DNA of 64,000 nt from Undibacterium sp. Jales W-56 (GTDB lineage: Bacteria > Pseudomonadota > Gammaproteobacteria > Burkholderiales > Burkholderiaceae_D), in contig NZ_JAJLQW010000001.1 in assembly GCF_025548535.1 (NCBI RefSeq), positions 930,001 to 994,000 of the forward strand, read 5' to 3'. The notes beneath the pieces are model-generated. The model searched no databases. It was not told where the DNA came from and worked only from the letters and a program-made list of their open reading frames with translations. Every line of letters begins with the position of its first letter. Position 1 is the stretch's first letter. A program made the position numbers and the translations under genes. This document shows, piece by piece, positions 36,029 to 45,506 of the stretch.

Positions 36029-36277
36029 GGATTTACCCAAAACGGCAAGCTGCTTACACTCATTCGCAGGTAACTTCTAAAAAACCCCGTACTCAAGCGC
36101 ATCGCGTCGTTTTGTACAAAATCTTAAAGCCTGGCAATACCGACGTATTGCACCGTTTTGTGCCTGGCGCTGCATCTTGATGAAAGTGTTTTTAGGCATT
36201 TCCCACATTGAACCCGCAGGCTGGGTGCGGCTTTCAGAGACATTTCGTGCCAATAGGCGCGCCCAGCTTGCGGGTTC
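36029..36277. repeat. interrupted second copy of the MITE-like element
   Basis: The end GGATTTACCCAAAACGGCAA (extending to 36057) matches 26 of 29 bases of the right end of the element at 46756-46958 read on the minus strand. A 68-base hairpin core follows at 36210-36277 (62 of 68 identical to 46847-46914 inverted). About 139 extra bases separate the two parts, and the other terminal repeat is not found. It lies between yidB-like and rsmE genes. Confidence 0.65.
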
Positions 36278-36356
36278 GTTTTCACGCGGATTGACAGGTC
36301 CAACTATTCTGAGGCGGAGAGAATAATCTGATCCATGCCGGTCAATATGCGTTTTT

Positions 36357-37082
36357 TTACATTCCGCCCCACGCGGCATTTAAAGCGGCGATCGCCGCCA
36401 GACCCGCAGTCTCTGTACGCAAGATGCGCGGCCCCATGCCTAAAGTCAGCACGCCTTGTCTGATCGCCAGCATCTCCTCATCCTCAGAAAAACCGCCCTC
36501 GGGACCGATCATCAGGCTGACCGATTGCGCCGGATGATGGCGCGCCCAATCGGCGAGCGATTGTTCTGCTCTGGGGGACAGCAAGATGCGTTTGTGGATG
36601 TCTTGCAGCGCCAGCCATTTCGGCAAATCCATGATGGGCGATAAGTGGGCCAGGCGATTGCGCCCGCATTGCTCGGCGGCGGCAGTGATGATGCCTTGCC
36701 AGTGCGCGAGTTTTTTTTCTGCCCGTTCAGCGGATAGCCTGACGACGCAACGCTGGGCCGAGAGCGGCTGTATTGTCGTGACGCCCAGTTCAATCGCTTT
36801 TTCAATAATCCAATCCATCTTGGACGCTTCCGGCAGCGCTTGCGCCAGGGTCAGGGCATACGGCAGTTCACATTCTTCCGGCAAAAACACTTTGACGTCT
36901 GCCGTGACATTTTTCTTGCCGACCGTGGTCAGCGTTGCAATATAGCTGCCGCCTTCGCCATTGAACACGCAAATATTCTCATGTACCGCAAGCCGCAATA
37001 CAAAGACGTGATGCGCGACTTCGGCTGGCAGGTCAATCGAAGCGCCAATGGCGAGCGGAAGAGGGCAATAAAAGCGTGGCAT
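36357..37082 (-). CDS. rsmE: 16S rRNA (uracil-1498-N3)-methyltransferase
   Basis: This 241-residue SPOUT-class enzyme methylates U1498 of 16S rRNA in the 30S subunit. Family markers are MPRFYCPLPLAIG at the start, the SAM-binding knot segments MIGPEGGFSEDEEMLA and LGMGPRILRTETAGLAAIA, and the RCVVRLS region. Length is normal. It is divergent from tkt with a 486-base gap between. Confidence 0.96.
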   Translation of the reverse strand: MPRFYCPLPLAIGASIDLPAEVAHHVFVLRLAVHENICVFNGEGGSYIATLTTVGKKNVTADVKVFLPEECELPYALTLAQALPEASKMDWIIEKAIELGVTTIQPLSAQRCVVRLSAERAEKKLAHWQGIITAAAEQCGRNRLAHLSPIMDLPKWLALQDIHKRILLSPRAEQSLADWARHHPAQSVSLMIGPEGGFSEDEEMLAIRQGVLTLGMGPRILRTETAGLAAIAALNAAWGGM

Positions 37083-37568
37083 ATCGTGTCTGCAGGAAAG
37101 ATTGAAGCGTAGTTAGCACGGCCGCAGAACTACTTTGATTAACGGATTATATAGACAGCAAGGGCGCGGCGCACTCGTAGCGAATGCGTGACGGGGTGAT
37201 CCCGGGGTGATCCATAGGACAGGCAAGCTATATTCAATACGCGCAATTGCCAATTTTGCAAAGATTTGCTTAAAAATTATTAAAATTATTGCAATAATAT
37301 CGCCTTGAATTGGCGGATGGTCTGGCAGATAGCAATTAAATCTGCCAATTCCATGGGGAATTCCCTGCTAATGATTGAAATCACGCGATATAGCTTGCTT
37401 GTACGCTTGAAACACGCAAAGTTTTGCGCCTCCGCAGCCGCGATCAGTAGTTCTCGTGTCACGCTCTGGTAAAATAACGGACTTTGCAGAACTTGATTGA
37501 TATTTAATCGTTACTGCCTTGCTTCACCGACCAGTTTTTCTCAGACTACATCAGCCCAAACAGACGCT
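37083..37568. other. divergent gap between rsmE and tkt
   Basis: This gap contains the tkt and rsmE promoters. An AT-rich stretch at 37265-37305 and an 8-base inverted repeat (TGGCAGAT with ATCTGCCA, 37323-37347) are visible. The frame of tkt is open back to 37497, but the family start is later. No gene is supported here. Confidence 0.4.
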
Positions 37569-39572
37569 ATGACTTCTTCCCTCCAGCCAGCAACAATCAC
37601 CAAAATGGCCAATGCGATCCGCGCCTTGTCCATGGATGCCGTTCAAAAAGCCAATTCCGGTCACCCGGGTGCTCCCATGGGGATGGCCGATATTGCCGTG
37701 GCTTTGTGGAAAGGCCATTACCGCCACAATCCGGCGAATCCGCAATGGATTAACCGCGACCGCTTTGTGCTGTCCAACGGCCACGGCTCGATGCTGCATT
37801 ATTCTCTGCTGCATCTGAGCGGCTATGATTTGCCTATGGAGGAGATTCGCAATTTCCGCCAGATGCATTCCAAAACTGCCGGCCATCCTGAAGTGCATGT
37901 TACCCCCGGCGTAGAGACCACCACGGGGCCGCTGGGCCAGGGCATCACGAATGCGGTCGGTATGGCTTTGGCGGAAAAATTACTGGCTGCCGAATTCAAC
38001 CAGGGCGGTCTGAATGTAGTGGATCACCACACTTACGTGTTCATGGGTGATGGCTGTCTGATGGAAGGTATTTCGCATGAAGCCTGTTCGCTGGCCGGCA
38101 CACTGCAGCTGAACAAGCTGATCGCCTTCTGGGATGATAATGGTATCTCGATTGATGGTCATGTCGAAGGCTGGTTCACTGACGACACGCCTAAACGTTT
38201 TGAAGCCTATGGCTGGAATGTAATTCCTGCAGTTGACGGCCATGACGCCGCCGCGGTATCCAAGGCGATTGAGTCAGCCAAAACATCGAGCAAGCCAACC
38301 CTGATCTGCTGCAAAACCGTGATCGGTAAAGGTTCGCCGAACATGGAAGGCACCCACAATGTGCATGGCGCTGCGCTCGGCGATAAAGAAATTGCCGCAG
38401 TTCGTGCGCACATCGGCTGGGACTACGCTCCCTTCGACATTCCTGCCGACGTGTATGCAGCCTGGGATGCCAAGGCCGATGGTGCCAAAGCCGAAGCCGA
38501 ATGGAATGACCAGTTTGCTACTTACGCCGCGCAATATCCGGCAAAAGCCGCTGAGCTGACACGCCGCATGAAAGGCGCTTTGCCGGCGAATTTTGATGAA
38601 GTCGTAGCAAACGCTATCGCGGCTTGCGTAGAGAAAAAAGAAAATATCGCCACCCGGAAAGCCAGCCAGAATGCGATTCAGGCCTTTGCCCCGAGCTTGC
38701 CAGAATTCCTCGGCGGTTCGGCGGATTTGACCGGTTCCAATCTGACCAACTGGAAGGAATGCGTCGCAGTGCGCGCCAACCAGGCCGGCAACCACATCAA
38801 CTACGGTGTACGTGAATTCGGCATGAGCGCAATCATGAACGGCATCGCTTTGCATGGCGGCTACATCCCGTTCGGCGCGACTTTCCTGACCTTCTCCGAC
38901 TACAGCCGCAATGCGATCCGCATGGCAGCGCTGATGAAGATCCGCACGCTGTTCGTGTTTACGCATGACTCCATCGGTCTCGGCGAAGACGGTCCTACCC
39001 ACCAATCGGTAGAGCACGTGTCCAGCCTGCGCCTGATCCCGAATCTGGATAACTGGCGTCCATGCGATACCGTTGAATCTGCGGCGGCCTGGGCATTTGC
39101 GGTCAAGCGCAACGACGGTCCGTCAACCCTGATTTTCTCGCGTCAGAACCTGCCTTACCAGGAGCGTAGCGCCCAACAGATCGCGGATATCTCACGCGGC
39201 GGCTATGTTTTGCAAGATGCGGCAAATGCGAAGGCGGTATTGATCGCCACCGGTTCTGAAATTGAACTCGCGGTGAAGTCCGCCGCAGCCTTGGCAGAGC
39301 AGGGCATCGCGGTACGCGTAGTCTCGATGCCATCGACCGATGTGTTCGATCGTCAGGATGCAGCGTATAAAGCGAGTGTCTTGGGCAAAGGCTTGCCACG
39401 CATCGCGATTGAGGCTGGCGTGACCGGTTTCTGGTACAAATATGTGGGCCTGGAAGGTGCCGTTGTCGGGCTCGATACTTTCGGCGAATCCGCACCGGCC
39501 GGCGTGCTGTTCAAACATTTTGGCTTCACTGTGGATAACGTGGTGGCCAAAGTGAAAGCGACGCTGGCATGA
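37569..39572 (+). CDS. tkt: transketolase
   Basis: This 667-residue thiamine diphosphate enzyme moves two-carbon units in the pentose phosphate and related pathways. The ThDP/metal motif is [18 protein letters not shown]...DDNGISIDG, with HGSMLHY and [10 protein letters not shown] at the N-terminus and [14 protein letters not shown] in the Pyr domain. The start at 37569 ([20 protein letters not shown]) matches relatives. The stop overlaps the start of the next GNAT gene (ATGA). gapA follows downstream, so a tkt-gap-style carbon module is formed with a GNAT gene inserted. Confidence 0.97.
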   Translation: MTSSLQPATITKMANAIRALSMDAVQKANSGHPGAPMGMADIAVALWKGHYRHNPANPQWINRDRFVLSNGHGSMLHYSLLHLSGYDLPMEEIRNFRQMHSKTAGHPEVHVTPGVETTTGPLGQGITNAVGMALAEKLLAAEFNQGGLNVVDHHTYVFMGDGCLMEGISHEACSLAGTLQLNKLIAFWDDNGISIDGHVEGWFTDDTPKRFEAYGWNVIPAVDGHDAAAVSKAIESAKTSSKPTLICCKTVIGKGSPNMEGTHNVHGAALGDKEIAAVRAHIGWDYAPFDIPADVYAAWDAKADGAKAEAEWNDQFATYAAQYPAKAAELTRRMKGALPANFDEVVANAIAACVEKKENIATRKASQNAIQAFAPSLPEFLGGSADLTGSNLTNWKECVAVRANQAGNHINYGVREFGMSAIMNGIALHGGYIPFGATFLTFSDYSRNAIRMAALMKIRTLFVFTHDSIGLGEDGPTHQSVEHVSSLRLIPNLDNWRPCDTVESAAAWAFAVKRNDGPSTLIFSRQNLPYQERSAQQIADISRGGYVLQDAANAKAVLIATGSEIELAVKSAAALAEQGIAVRVVSMPSTDVFDRQDAAYKASVLGKGLPRIAIEAGVTGFWYKYVGLEGAVVGLDTFGESAPAGVLFKHFGFTVDNVVAKVKATLA

Positions 39573-40156
39573 GCGCAGCAAATATCATGAAAGAAATCAG
39601 CCTGCGTCGCGCCACGGTTGCCGATGCGCAGGCGATTGCTGCGGTACGCATCGAGAGCTGGCGTGCGACGTATCGCGGCATCATGCCGGACGATTACCTG
39701 GATGAGATGAAACTCGATGACAGTACCGCAATCTGGGAGAAAGTGCTTAGTGCCGGTAATGACGCAATTTGCGTGTTTGTCGCGATTGCGGATAACGAGA
39801 TTATTGGCTTCGCCTCCGGCATGCTGCTGAAGGAAGAAAAACAGGGCATGCACGCCGAGTTGACGGCAATTTACCTGCGCACGGCATTTCAGAATTCAGG
39901 CATCGGCCAGCGTATGTTGCAAAAAGTAGCGCGTACTTTGCAAGCAATGGGCGCCAGCAATATGCTGGTCTGGGTACTGACCGGCAATAAGGCCGCCCGA
40001 CAGTTTTATGAAAATTTTGGCGGACAATTTTTAGTCGAACAGGATTTCATCTGGGATGAGCTGGAGTTGCAAGAAGTCGCTTACGGCTGGCCTGATTTGA
40101 ATGAACTGACGCAGTTGCACCTGAGTACAGCAGAGGCAGCTCCGACTTTGCATTAA
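39569..40156 (+). CDS. GNAT family N-acetyltransferase
   Basis: This 195-residue acetyltransferase opens with [27 protein letters not shown] and has the acetyl-CoA motif [13 protein letters not shown]. The C-terminal [18 protein letters not shown] is the usual GNAT end. It is translationally coupled to tkt by a four-base overlap; an internal ATG at 39587 (MKEISLRR) is an alternative start. Substrate unknown. Placement between tkt and gapA suggests no functional link beyond shared transcription. Confidence 0.88.
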   Translation: MSAANIMKEISLRRATVADAQAIAAVRIESWRATYRGIMPDDYLDEMKLDDSTAIWEKVLSAGNDAICVFVAIADNEIIGFASGMLLKEEKQGMHAELTAIYLRTAFQNSGIGQRMLQKVARTLQAMGASNMLVWVLTGNKAARQFYENFGGQFLVEQDFIWDELELQEVAYGWPDLNELTQLHLSTAEAAPTLH

Positions 40157-40229
40157 TTTTTTAGTAGTAAGCCCTAAGATTTACAAAGATTTAAAAAGAT
40201 TTTTCACTGTTTTTATTGGAGATAAAACC

Positions 40230-41246
40230 ATGACGATTCGCGTCGCAATCAACGGCTATGGCCGTATCGGCCGCAACATTCTGCGTGCCCACTACGAAGG
40301 TGGCAAATTCAAAAACGACATCCAGATCGTTGCGATTAACGATCTCGGCAATGCAGAATCCAACGCCCATCTGACACGCTACGATACCGCCCACGGCAAA
40401 TTCCCGGGCACAGTATCGGTTGAAGGCGACAGCATGATCGTCAATGGCGACAAGATCAAAGTATTCGCAGAACGCAATCCGGCGAATATTCCTTGGGGTG
40501 AACTGAATGTCGACGTCGTTCTGGAATGCACAGGCTTCTTCACGACCAAAGAAAAAGCTTCTGCTCACTTGGCCGGCGGCGCGAAAAAAGTCATCATCTC
40601 CGCACCGGGCGGTAAAGATGTTGATGCAACCATCGTCTATGGCGTGAACCACAATGTCCTGAAATCCACAGACACAGTGATCTCCAACGCCTCCTGCACC
40701 ACTAACTGCCTGGCACCATTGGCAAAGCCGCTGAACGATGCAATCGGTATCGAAAGCGGTTTGATGACCACCATCCATGCCTACACCAACGACCAGGTAT
40801 TGACTGACGTGATGCACGAAGACTTGCGTCGCGCACGCTCCGCCACCATGAGCATGATCCCGACTAAAACCGGCGCAGCAGCGGCGGTTGGCCTGGTCTT
40901 GCCAGAACTGAACGGCAAACTCGATGGCTACGCAATGCGCGTGCCGACGATCAACGTGTCGGTTGTCGATCTGACTTTTATAGCGTCCCGCGACACGACA
41001 GTCGAAGAAATCAACAAGGTGTTGAAGACCGCGTCAGAAGGCGCTTTGAAAGGCATTCTGGATTACAACACAGCGCCGTTGGTCTCGGTTGACTTCAACC
41101 ATAATCCAGCCTCCTCGACTTACGATGAAACACTGACCAAAGTCAACGGCGGCCGCTTGGTTAAAGTGTCGAGCTGGTACGATAACGAATGGGGTTTCTC
41201 GAACCGTATGCTGGATACGACCGTGGCATTGATGAACGCGAAATAA
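40230..41246 (+). CDS. gapA: glyceraldehyde-3-phosphate dehydrogenase, type I
   Basis: This 338-residue glycolytic/gluconeogenic enzyme oxidises glyceraldehyde-3-phosphate. The NAD site is [16 protein letters not shown] with Asp38 favouring NAD, and the catalytic Cys156 sits in [25 protein letters not shown] near the C-terminus is canonical. GGAG lies before the ATG and a strong terminator follows. It ends the tkt-GNAT-gapA cluster. Confidence 0.98.
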   Translation: MTIRVAINGYGRIGRNILRAHYEGGKFKNDIQIVAINDLGNAESNAHLTRYDTAHGKFPGTVSVEGDSMIVNGDKIKVFAERNPANIPWGELNVDVVLECTGFFTTKEKASAHLAGGAKKVIISAPGGKDVDATIVYGVNHNVLKSTDTVISNASCTTNCLAPLAKPLNDAIGIESGLMTTIHAYTNDQVLTDVMHEDLRRARSATMSMIPTKTGAAAAVGLVLPELNGKLDGYAMRVPTINVSVVDLTFIASRDTTVEEINKVLKTASEGALKGILDYNTAPLVSVDFNHNPASSTYDETLTKVNGGRLVKVSSWYDNEWGFSNRMLDTTVALMNAK

Positions 41247-41266
41247 TCGGGTTTTTTCCAGCGATT

Positions 41267-41298
41267 AAAAATACCCCGAACTTTCGGGGTATTTTTTT
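41267..41298 (+). terminator. terminator of gapA
   Basis: A stem of AATACCCCGAA with TTCGGGGTATT is followed by seven T, 21 bases after the gapA stop. Confidence 0.92.
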
Positions 41299-41411
41299 GT
41301 CTATTGCTTTGTCTGTCCTATTCAGGCTTCCTTGAATTATCCGGGAATCGCACCAAATCTGACAAAGTATTACGATGGCGTTTCAGCTAACCGTGTTTGG
41401 AGAGTGTCATT

Positions 41412-42095
41412 ATGTTTAGTCCTAAGAAATTGATTGCTGAGAATAAGGGTTTCATCCTGTTTATGTTCGGGATGGTGTTGGTGCGCAGCGCCCTGGCGGA
41501 TTTTTACCTGGTGCCGTCTAGCTCGATGTATCCGACCCTGGTCGAGGGCGACAGGGTGATCTGCAACCGGCTTGCGTATGATGTCAAACTGCCGTTTACC
41601 GATGTGATTTTGTCGCATGTGGCGGATCCTGTACGTGGCGATATCGTGACCTTCAGTTCGCCGGAAGACGGTACCCGCCTGGTAAAGCGCTTGATCGCAG
41701 TGCCCGGTGATGTGGTCGAAATGCATGATGAGCAACTGGTGATCAACGGCGTGCCGTCAGCTTATCAAGAGGCATTCGATCATTCCGCCAATCATCTGAC
41801 CCCGACCCGCGAATACCAGGGCAAACAACTTGTGTATCAGGAAACCGTAGGGAGCAAACAGCATGGCATCATCGTCATGCCAGAACGCCAGGCCATGCGC
41901 TCATTCGGCCCGGTCAAGGTGCCCGAAGGACAATATCTGATGTTGGGTGACAACCGCGATAACAGCAAGGATTCACGCTACATCGGCTTTGTCAAACGCG
42001 AGCTGATCACCGGACGCGTCAGTCGCTTGCTTTACTCACTCGATGGCGATAACTTTTATCTGCCACGATTAGAACGAATTGCGGCAAAGACTTAA
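41412..42095 (+). CDS. lepB: signal peptidase I-like protein
   Basis: This 227-residue S26 peptidase has one N-terminal membrane span, a catalytic Ser38 in SSSMYPTLVEGD and the general-base Lys92 in RLVKRLIAVPGD. The GDNRDNSKDSRYIGFV box is intact. It is shorter than E. coli LepB and lacks its first span, as in many secondary signal peptidases. The housekeeping lepB usually sits between lepA and rnc; here it stands alone, so this may be a paralogue. A terminator follows. Confidence 0.85.
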   Translation: MFSPKKLIAENKGFILFMFGMVLVRSALADFYLVPSSSMYPTLVEGDRVICNRLAYDVKLPFTDVILSHVADPVRGDIVTFSSPEDGTRLVKRLIAVPGDVVEMHDEQLVINGVPSAYQEAFDHSANHLTPTREYQGKQLVYQETVGSKQHGIIVMPERQAMRSFGPVKVPEGQYLMLGDNRDNSKDSRYIGFVKRELITGRVSRLLYSLDGDNFYLPRLERIAAKT

Positions 42096-42103
42096 ACAAA
42101 CCG

Positions 42104-42133
42104 AGGCGTGAATTTAATTTCATGCCTTTTTTG
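42104..42133 (+). terminator. terminator of the lepB-like gene
   Basis: AGGCGTGA with TCATGCCT (one wobble) forms a stem followed by TTTTTTG, shortly after the lepB-like stop. Confidence 0.75.
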
Positions 42134-42200
42134 TTTGCGACTGTTTTCCGAATCTCTTCACAAATCATTCAAAAAAAGTCAGCTAGGCAATCGATCCTGC

Positions 42201-42215
42201 TTTACAAATCTTTAC
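42201..42215. promoter_or_regulatory. CpxR-type box upstream of the CpxP-like operon
   Basis: TTTAC-AAATC-TTTAC is the exact reverse complement of GTAAA-N5-GTAAA, the consensus CpxR box. It lies 17 bases upstream of a -35-like hexamer in front of a CpxP/Spy-like gene and its own OmpR-type regulator, which supports autoregulation. Confidence 0.65.
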
Positions 42216-42232
42216 TCAAGCTACACACGGAC

Positions 42233-42262
42233 TTGACCGGATTCTCCGACACTGCGTAACGG
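42233..42262 (+). promoter_or_regulatory. putative promoter of the CpxP-like operon
   Basis: TTGACC (42233-42238) and TAACGG (42257-42262) are spaced 18 bases apart. The weak -10 fits a promoter needing an activator bound at the adjacent box. Confidence 0.4.
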
Positions 42263-42294
42263 GACTTTCCCCTTACTTTTTCAGGAGAACAACG

Positions 42295-42819
42295 ATGCGC
42301 AATTCCTCCATAAATAAACGCTGGTTCGCAAGCTGGTCGGCGGCCGGTGTATTCGCCTTGCTGATGGCTGGCGTAGTCGGGCTGAAGGTCTACGCGGGCA
42401 ATATGCATGATCAGCATGCCGGCGGGCACGAGGAGCATGGTGTAATGCTCATGGGCGTCAGCAGTCCGGCCTCACTCGCTGCACGTTTAACCGGTTTGCC
42501 GGCGCATATCGATGTCATAGCGGGCTTGAGTGAGCAGCAAAAAGCGCAGACAATGGAAAAAGTTACGCAGGCGAGTGCCGAGCTGAGCGCCTTGCAACAA
42601 GCTTATCAAGAGAGGAATAGCAAGATGTTGATGTTGTTGACGCAGGAAAAAATAGATGAACAGGCGATTGAGGGCTTGCGTCGCGAACAGGTATCAATGG
42701 CAGAGCTGGGTTCTCGTCGCGTCACGCAGTTGATGGTCGAGCTGACGAAATTGCTGACCCCGGCGCAGCGCCAGCGTTTCGGCGGATTGACCGCCAATCA
42801 TCACGGCAGTCATGGTTGA
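42295..42819 (+). CDS. CpxP/Spy-like periplasmic stress protein
   Basis: This 174-residue exported protein has an N-terminal hydrophobic anchor or signal (about residues 10-33), a His-rich stretch (MHDQHAGGHEEHG) and a long helical region with LTxxQ-like repeats typical of Spy/CpxP/ZraP: LSEQQKAQ and LLTPAQRQRF. It should sense or buffer misfolded protein or metal in the periplasm. The His motifs near both ends could bind metal. It is the first gene of an operon with a response regulator and a kinase, as cpxP is to cpxRA. A strong AGGAG precedes the ATG. Confidence 0.8.
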   Translation: MRNSSINKRWFASWSAAGVFALLMAGVVGLKVYAGNMHDQHAGGHEEHGVMLMGVSSPASLAARLTGLPAHIDVIAGLSEQQKAQTMEKVTQASAELSALQQAYQERNSKMLMLLTQEKIDEQAIEGLRREQVSMAELGSRRVTQLMVELTKLLTPAQRQRFGGLTANHHGSHG

Positions 42820-42855
42820 GCGCGACCATGTGATACGGATGAGCGGATTCTTGAG

Positions 42856-43593
42856 ATGAATCCACTCGTTCTGCTGGTCGAAGACGATGTCCGTCTGGCC
42901 CAAATGCTCAGCGAGTATTTGGGCGAAGCGCATTTCCGCACTTGTATCGCCGGTACCGGTGCGGAAGCGTTGGCGCGTCTGGCGCAAGAACGCTTCGATC
43001 TGGTGGTACTCGATCTGATGCTGCCGGATCTGGATGGACTGGAAGTCTGTCGCCGCCTGCGCCGTCATAGCGAGGTGCCGCTATTGATGTTGACTGCACG
43101 CGGCGATGCTACAGACCGCATTGTTGGACTGGAACTCGGTGCCGACGATTATCTGCCCAAACCTTTCGAGCCGCGTGAATTGCTGGCTCGACTGTCTGCC
43201 ATTCTGCGGCGACAACGGCGAATAATCGATATGCCTGATGCGTCTGATGGACAGGGTGTGTCGAATATTTCCTACTCGCCGGACCGCAGCTTGCGTTTCG
43301 GTCGCCTGGAAATCGATCCGGATACACGTTGCTTGAAGAAAGATGGCGATGTTCAGCCGCTCACTTCTTATCAGTTCGATCTGTTGCAGGTCTTGGCCGA
43401 AAATGCCGGTCGGGTCCTGACCCGCGATTTCTTGCTGGATCGCGTCAAAGGTGAAAAGTTGGAAGCCTTCGACCGCTCGATTGATGTTCACATCTCGCGT
43501 ATCCGCTTCGCCATTGAAGATGACCCGAAACGACCCCGGCGTATCATCACGGTGCGCGGCGCAGGCTATGTATTTGCAAAGGTGCAGGAATGA
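42856..43593 (+). CDS. OmpR/PhoB-type response regulator (CpxR-like)
   Basis: This 245-residue regulator has an N-terminal receiver with acidic pair ED (9-10), phosphoacceptor Asp53, Thr80 and Lys102 (PKPF). A winged-helix DNA-binding domain follows (LTSYQFDLLQVLAENAGRVLTRD, RSIDVHISRIR). The DIHVSRIR-type ending is canonical. It probably binds the GTAAA-type box at 42201-42215. Its stop overlaps the kinase start (ATGA), coupling the pair. Confidence 0.9.
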   Translation: MNPLVLLVEDDVRLAQMLSEYLGEAHFRTCIAGTGAEALARLAQERFDLVVLDLMLPDLDGLEVCRRLRRHSEVPLLMLTARGDATDRIVGLELGADDYLPKPFEPRELLARLSAILRRQRRIIDMPDASDGQGVSNISYSPDRSLRFGRLEIDPDTRCLKKDGDVQPLTSYQFDLLQVLAENAGRVLTRDFLLDRVKGEKLEAFDRSIDVHISRIRFAIEDDPKRPRRIITVRGAGYVFAKVQE

Positions 43594-44540
43594 GATCACG
43601 GCTTTACCTGAGTTTTTATCTGACGTTACTCGCGTGCATGGCGGTATATACCGTTATCGGTACTGGATTGCGTCATAGAATCGGAGGCGTGCCTGATCAT
43701 GTGTGGTCGTTGGTATTCGGCGGACTGGCTCTCATCGTCAGTGTCGGTGCTTATCCGTTTATCCGGCGTCTGACCCTACGCCTGGAACGCTTGCAGATGG
43801 CGGTCGAATCGCTGGGTGAGGGCGACTTGCAGACACGCGTCGCAGTCGAGGGGCGCGACGAGGTTGCACAACTCGCACATGCTTTCAACCGTGCGGCTGA
43901 AAAAATCGAATCCTTGGTAGTGGCGCATAAATCGCTGCTGTCCAATGCCTCGCACGAATTGCGTACCCCGTTGACCCGCATCCGTTTGACGGTGACCTTG
44001 ATGAAAGAAAGTGCCGAACCCAGGCGACGTGCTGAACTTGAGCAGGATATCGCTGAACTCGATGCTTTGCTAGACGAGATATTGCTGGCTAGCCGGCTGG
44101 AGGCGCCGGTCGGACTCGGTGCGCTCGAAGAGGTCGATCTGCTGGCGCTGGTGGCCGAGGAATGCACGCGCTACGACGATGTCGAGCTTGGCGGCGTTCC
44201 CGTCATCTTGCAAGGGCAGTCACGCTTGTTGCGGCGTTTAATCAGGAATCTGTTGGAAAACGCTAAGCGATACGGGAAGCCGCCGACTTTAGTCGAATTA
44301 CGTGGCGGCGAGCAAGGCGCGGAACTGGTCGTTAGCGATCATGGCCCCGGTGTCGCTGCCGAGCATCTGGAGCGCGTATTTGAACCGTTTTTTCGCAGCC
44401 CGCATATCGTGACCAATACGGGTGTTGGCCTGGGGCTGGCATTAGTGCAGCAGATCGCCAGGCATCATGGCGGAGAGGCACGCTGCGAGCGCACCGACAA
44501 TGGCAGCAGCCGGTTCGTGATACGTCTGACTCGCCGCTGA
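43590..44540 (+). CDS. sensor histidine kinase with minimal periplasmic loop
   Basis: This 316-residue kinase has two membrane spans (about 8-25 and 39-57) joined by only some 13 residues, then a HAMP region (RRLTLRLERLQMAVE...), the H-box SNASHELRTPLTR with His122, the N-box NLLENAKRYG, and G-boxes DHGPGV and GVGLGLAL. Unlike E. coli CpxA it lacks a periplasmic sensor domain, so signal detection may occur in the membrane or through the CpxP-like partner. It is the third gene of the operon. Confidence 0.9.
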   Translation: MRSRLYLSFYLTLLACMAVYTVIGTGLRHRIGGVPDHVWSLVFGGLALIVSVGAYPFIRRLTLRLERLQMAVESLGEGDLQTRVAVEGRDEVAQLAHAFNRAAEKIESLVVAHKSLLSNASHELRTPLTRIRLTVTLMKESAEPRRRAELEQDIAELDALLDEILLASRLEAPVGLGALEEVDLLALVAEECTRYDDVELGGVPVILQGQSRLLRRLIRNLLENAKRYGKPPTLVELRGGEQGAELVVSDHGPGVAAEHLERVFEPFFRSPHIVTNTGVGLGLALVQQIARHHGGEARCERTDNGSSRFVIRLTRR

Positions 44541-44574
44541 ATATTACCAAATCGCTGCTGCAGCATTTTATAAT

Positions 44575-45351
44575 TCAGGACGGAACGTAGCCCAGCGTTT
44601 CAGAAATCTGCTCGGCGGTGGAGATCAGATCCTCCAGCCATTCTTCTTGCAAACGATCGGCGGGTGCTGAAATCGACAAGCCCGCAATCATCTTGCCGCT
44701 GTCGTCGCGTATGCCGGCCGCCATGCAACGCACACCGAGTTCCAGTTCTTCGTTGTCGCGTGCAAAGCCGTGTTCGCGGACCTCGGCAAGTTCTTTTTCC
44801 AGCTTGTGTAAATCGGTGATCGAGTTTTTATTGTGACCAGCCAAACCGGTGCGGGTCGCATACGCACGGATCGCTTTCGGCTCGTCGAGCGATAGAAATA
44901 ATTTGCCCGTCGAGGTCAGGTGCAAAGGGGCGCGACCACCGATGGCGCGCACGACTTGCATGCCGGAGCGCTCCGAAAAAGCGCGGTCGATATATACGAT
45001 CTCATCGCCCTGACGTACCGACAGGTTAATGGTCTGGTGCGTCTGGCGGTGCAGGGTGCGCATGAATTCGAGCGCGGCTTCGCGTACATTCAGGCGACTT
45101 TTGACAATATTGCCTAACTCCAGCAAGCGCATGCCCAGGCGGTAGGAGCCCGCCTCGGCGCGATCGACGAAGCGGGTCGTGACCAGATCATTCAGAATGC
45201 GGTGCGCGGTCGACGGATGCAGGCCCGTCACGATGGCGAGTTCTTTCAGGCTGACGGGATCCTGATAGCGCGACAGGGCATCCAGTAGGGATACCAGTCG
45301 TTCGATTACCTGTATCGAGGTTTTTTCGGAATTCGTGGTGTCGTTTTTCAT
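44575..45351 (-). CDS. IclR family transcriptional regulator
   Basis: This 258-residue regulator has an N-terminal winged helix (LLDALSRYQDPVSLKELAIVTGLHPSTAHRILNDL, a helix-turn-helix) and a C-terminal effector domain with DEIVYIDRAFSERSGMQV and CMAAGIRDDSG. IclR proteins control degradation or central carbon genes. The target is not evident: no catabolic operon is immediately divergent. The start at 45351 is normal; 45372 is a longer alternative. Confidence 0.9.
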   Translation of the reverse strand: MKNDTTNSEKTSIQVIERLVSLLDALSRYQDPVSLKELAIVTGLHPSTAHRILNDLVTTRFVDRAEAGSYRLGMRLLELGNIVKSRLNVREAALEFMRTLHRQTHQTINLSVRQGDEIVYIDRAFSERSGMQVVRAIGGRAPLHLTSTGKLFLSLDEPKAIRAYATRTGLAGHNKNSITDLHKLEKELAEVREHGFARDNEELELGVRCMAAGIRDDSGKMIAGLSISAPADRLQEEWLEDLISTAEQISETLGYVPS

Positions 45352-45506
45352 ATGATGGTTGGTGCATTGCAATAGATGCTTTATACCACAATGTGAAAAG
45401 CGCGTCAGCTTGTTGGCGTCAGAAATCGAGCTGAATTGCTCACGATGCTGGAATTTAATGGCGTAATTAGCCCTGCAGTTGTCTTGGCTGGCCGTACTTG
45501 TTGCGC

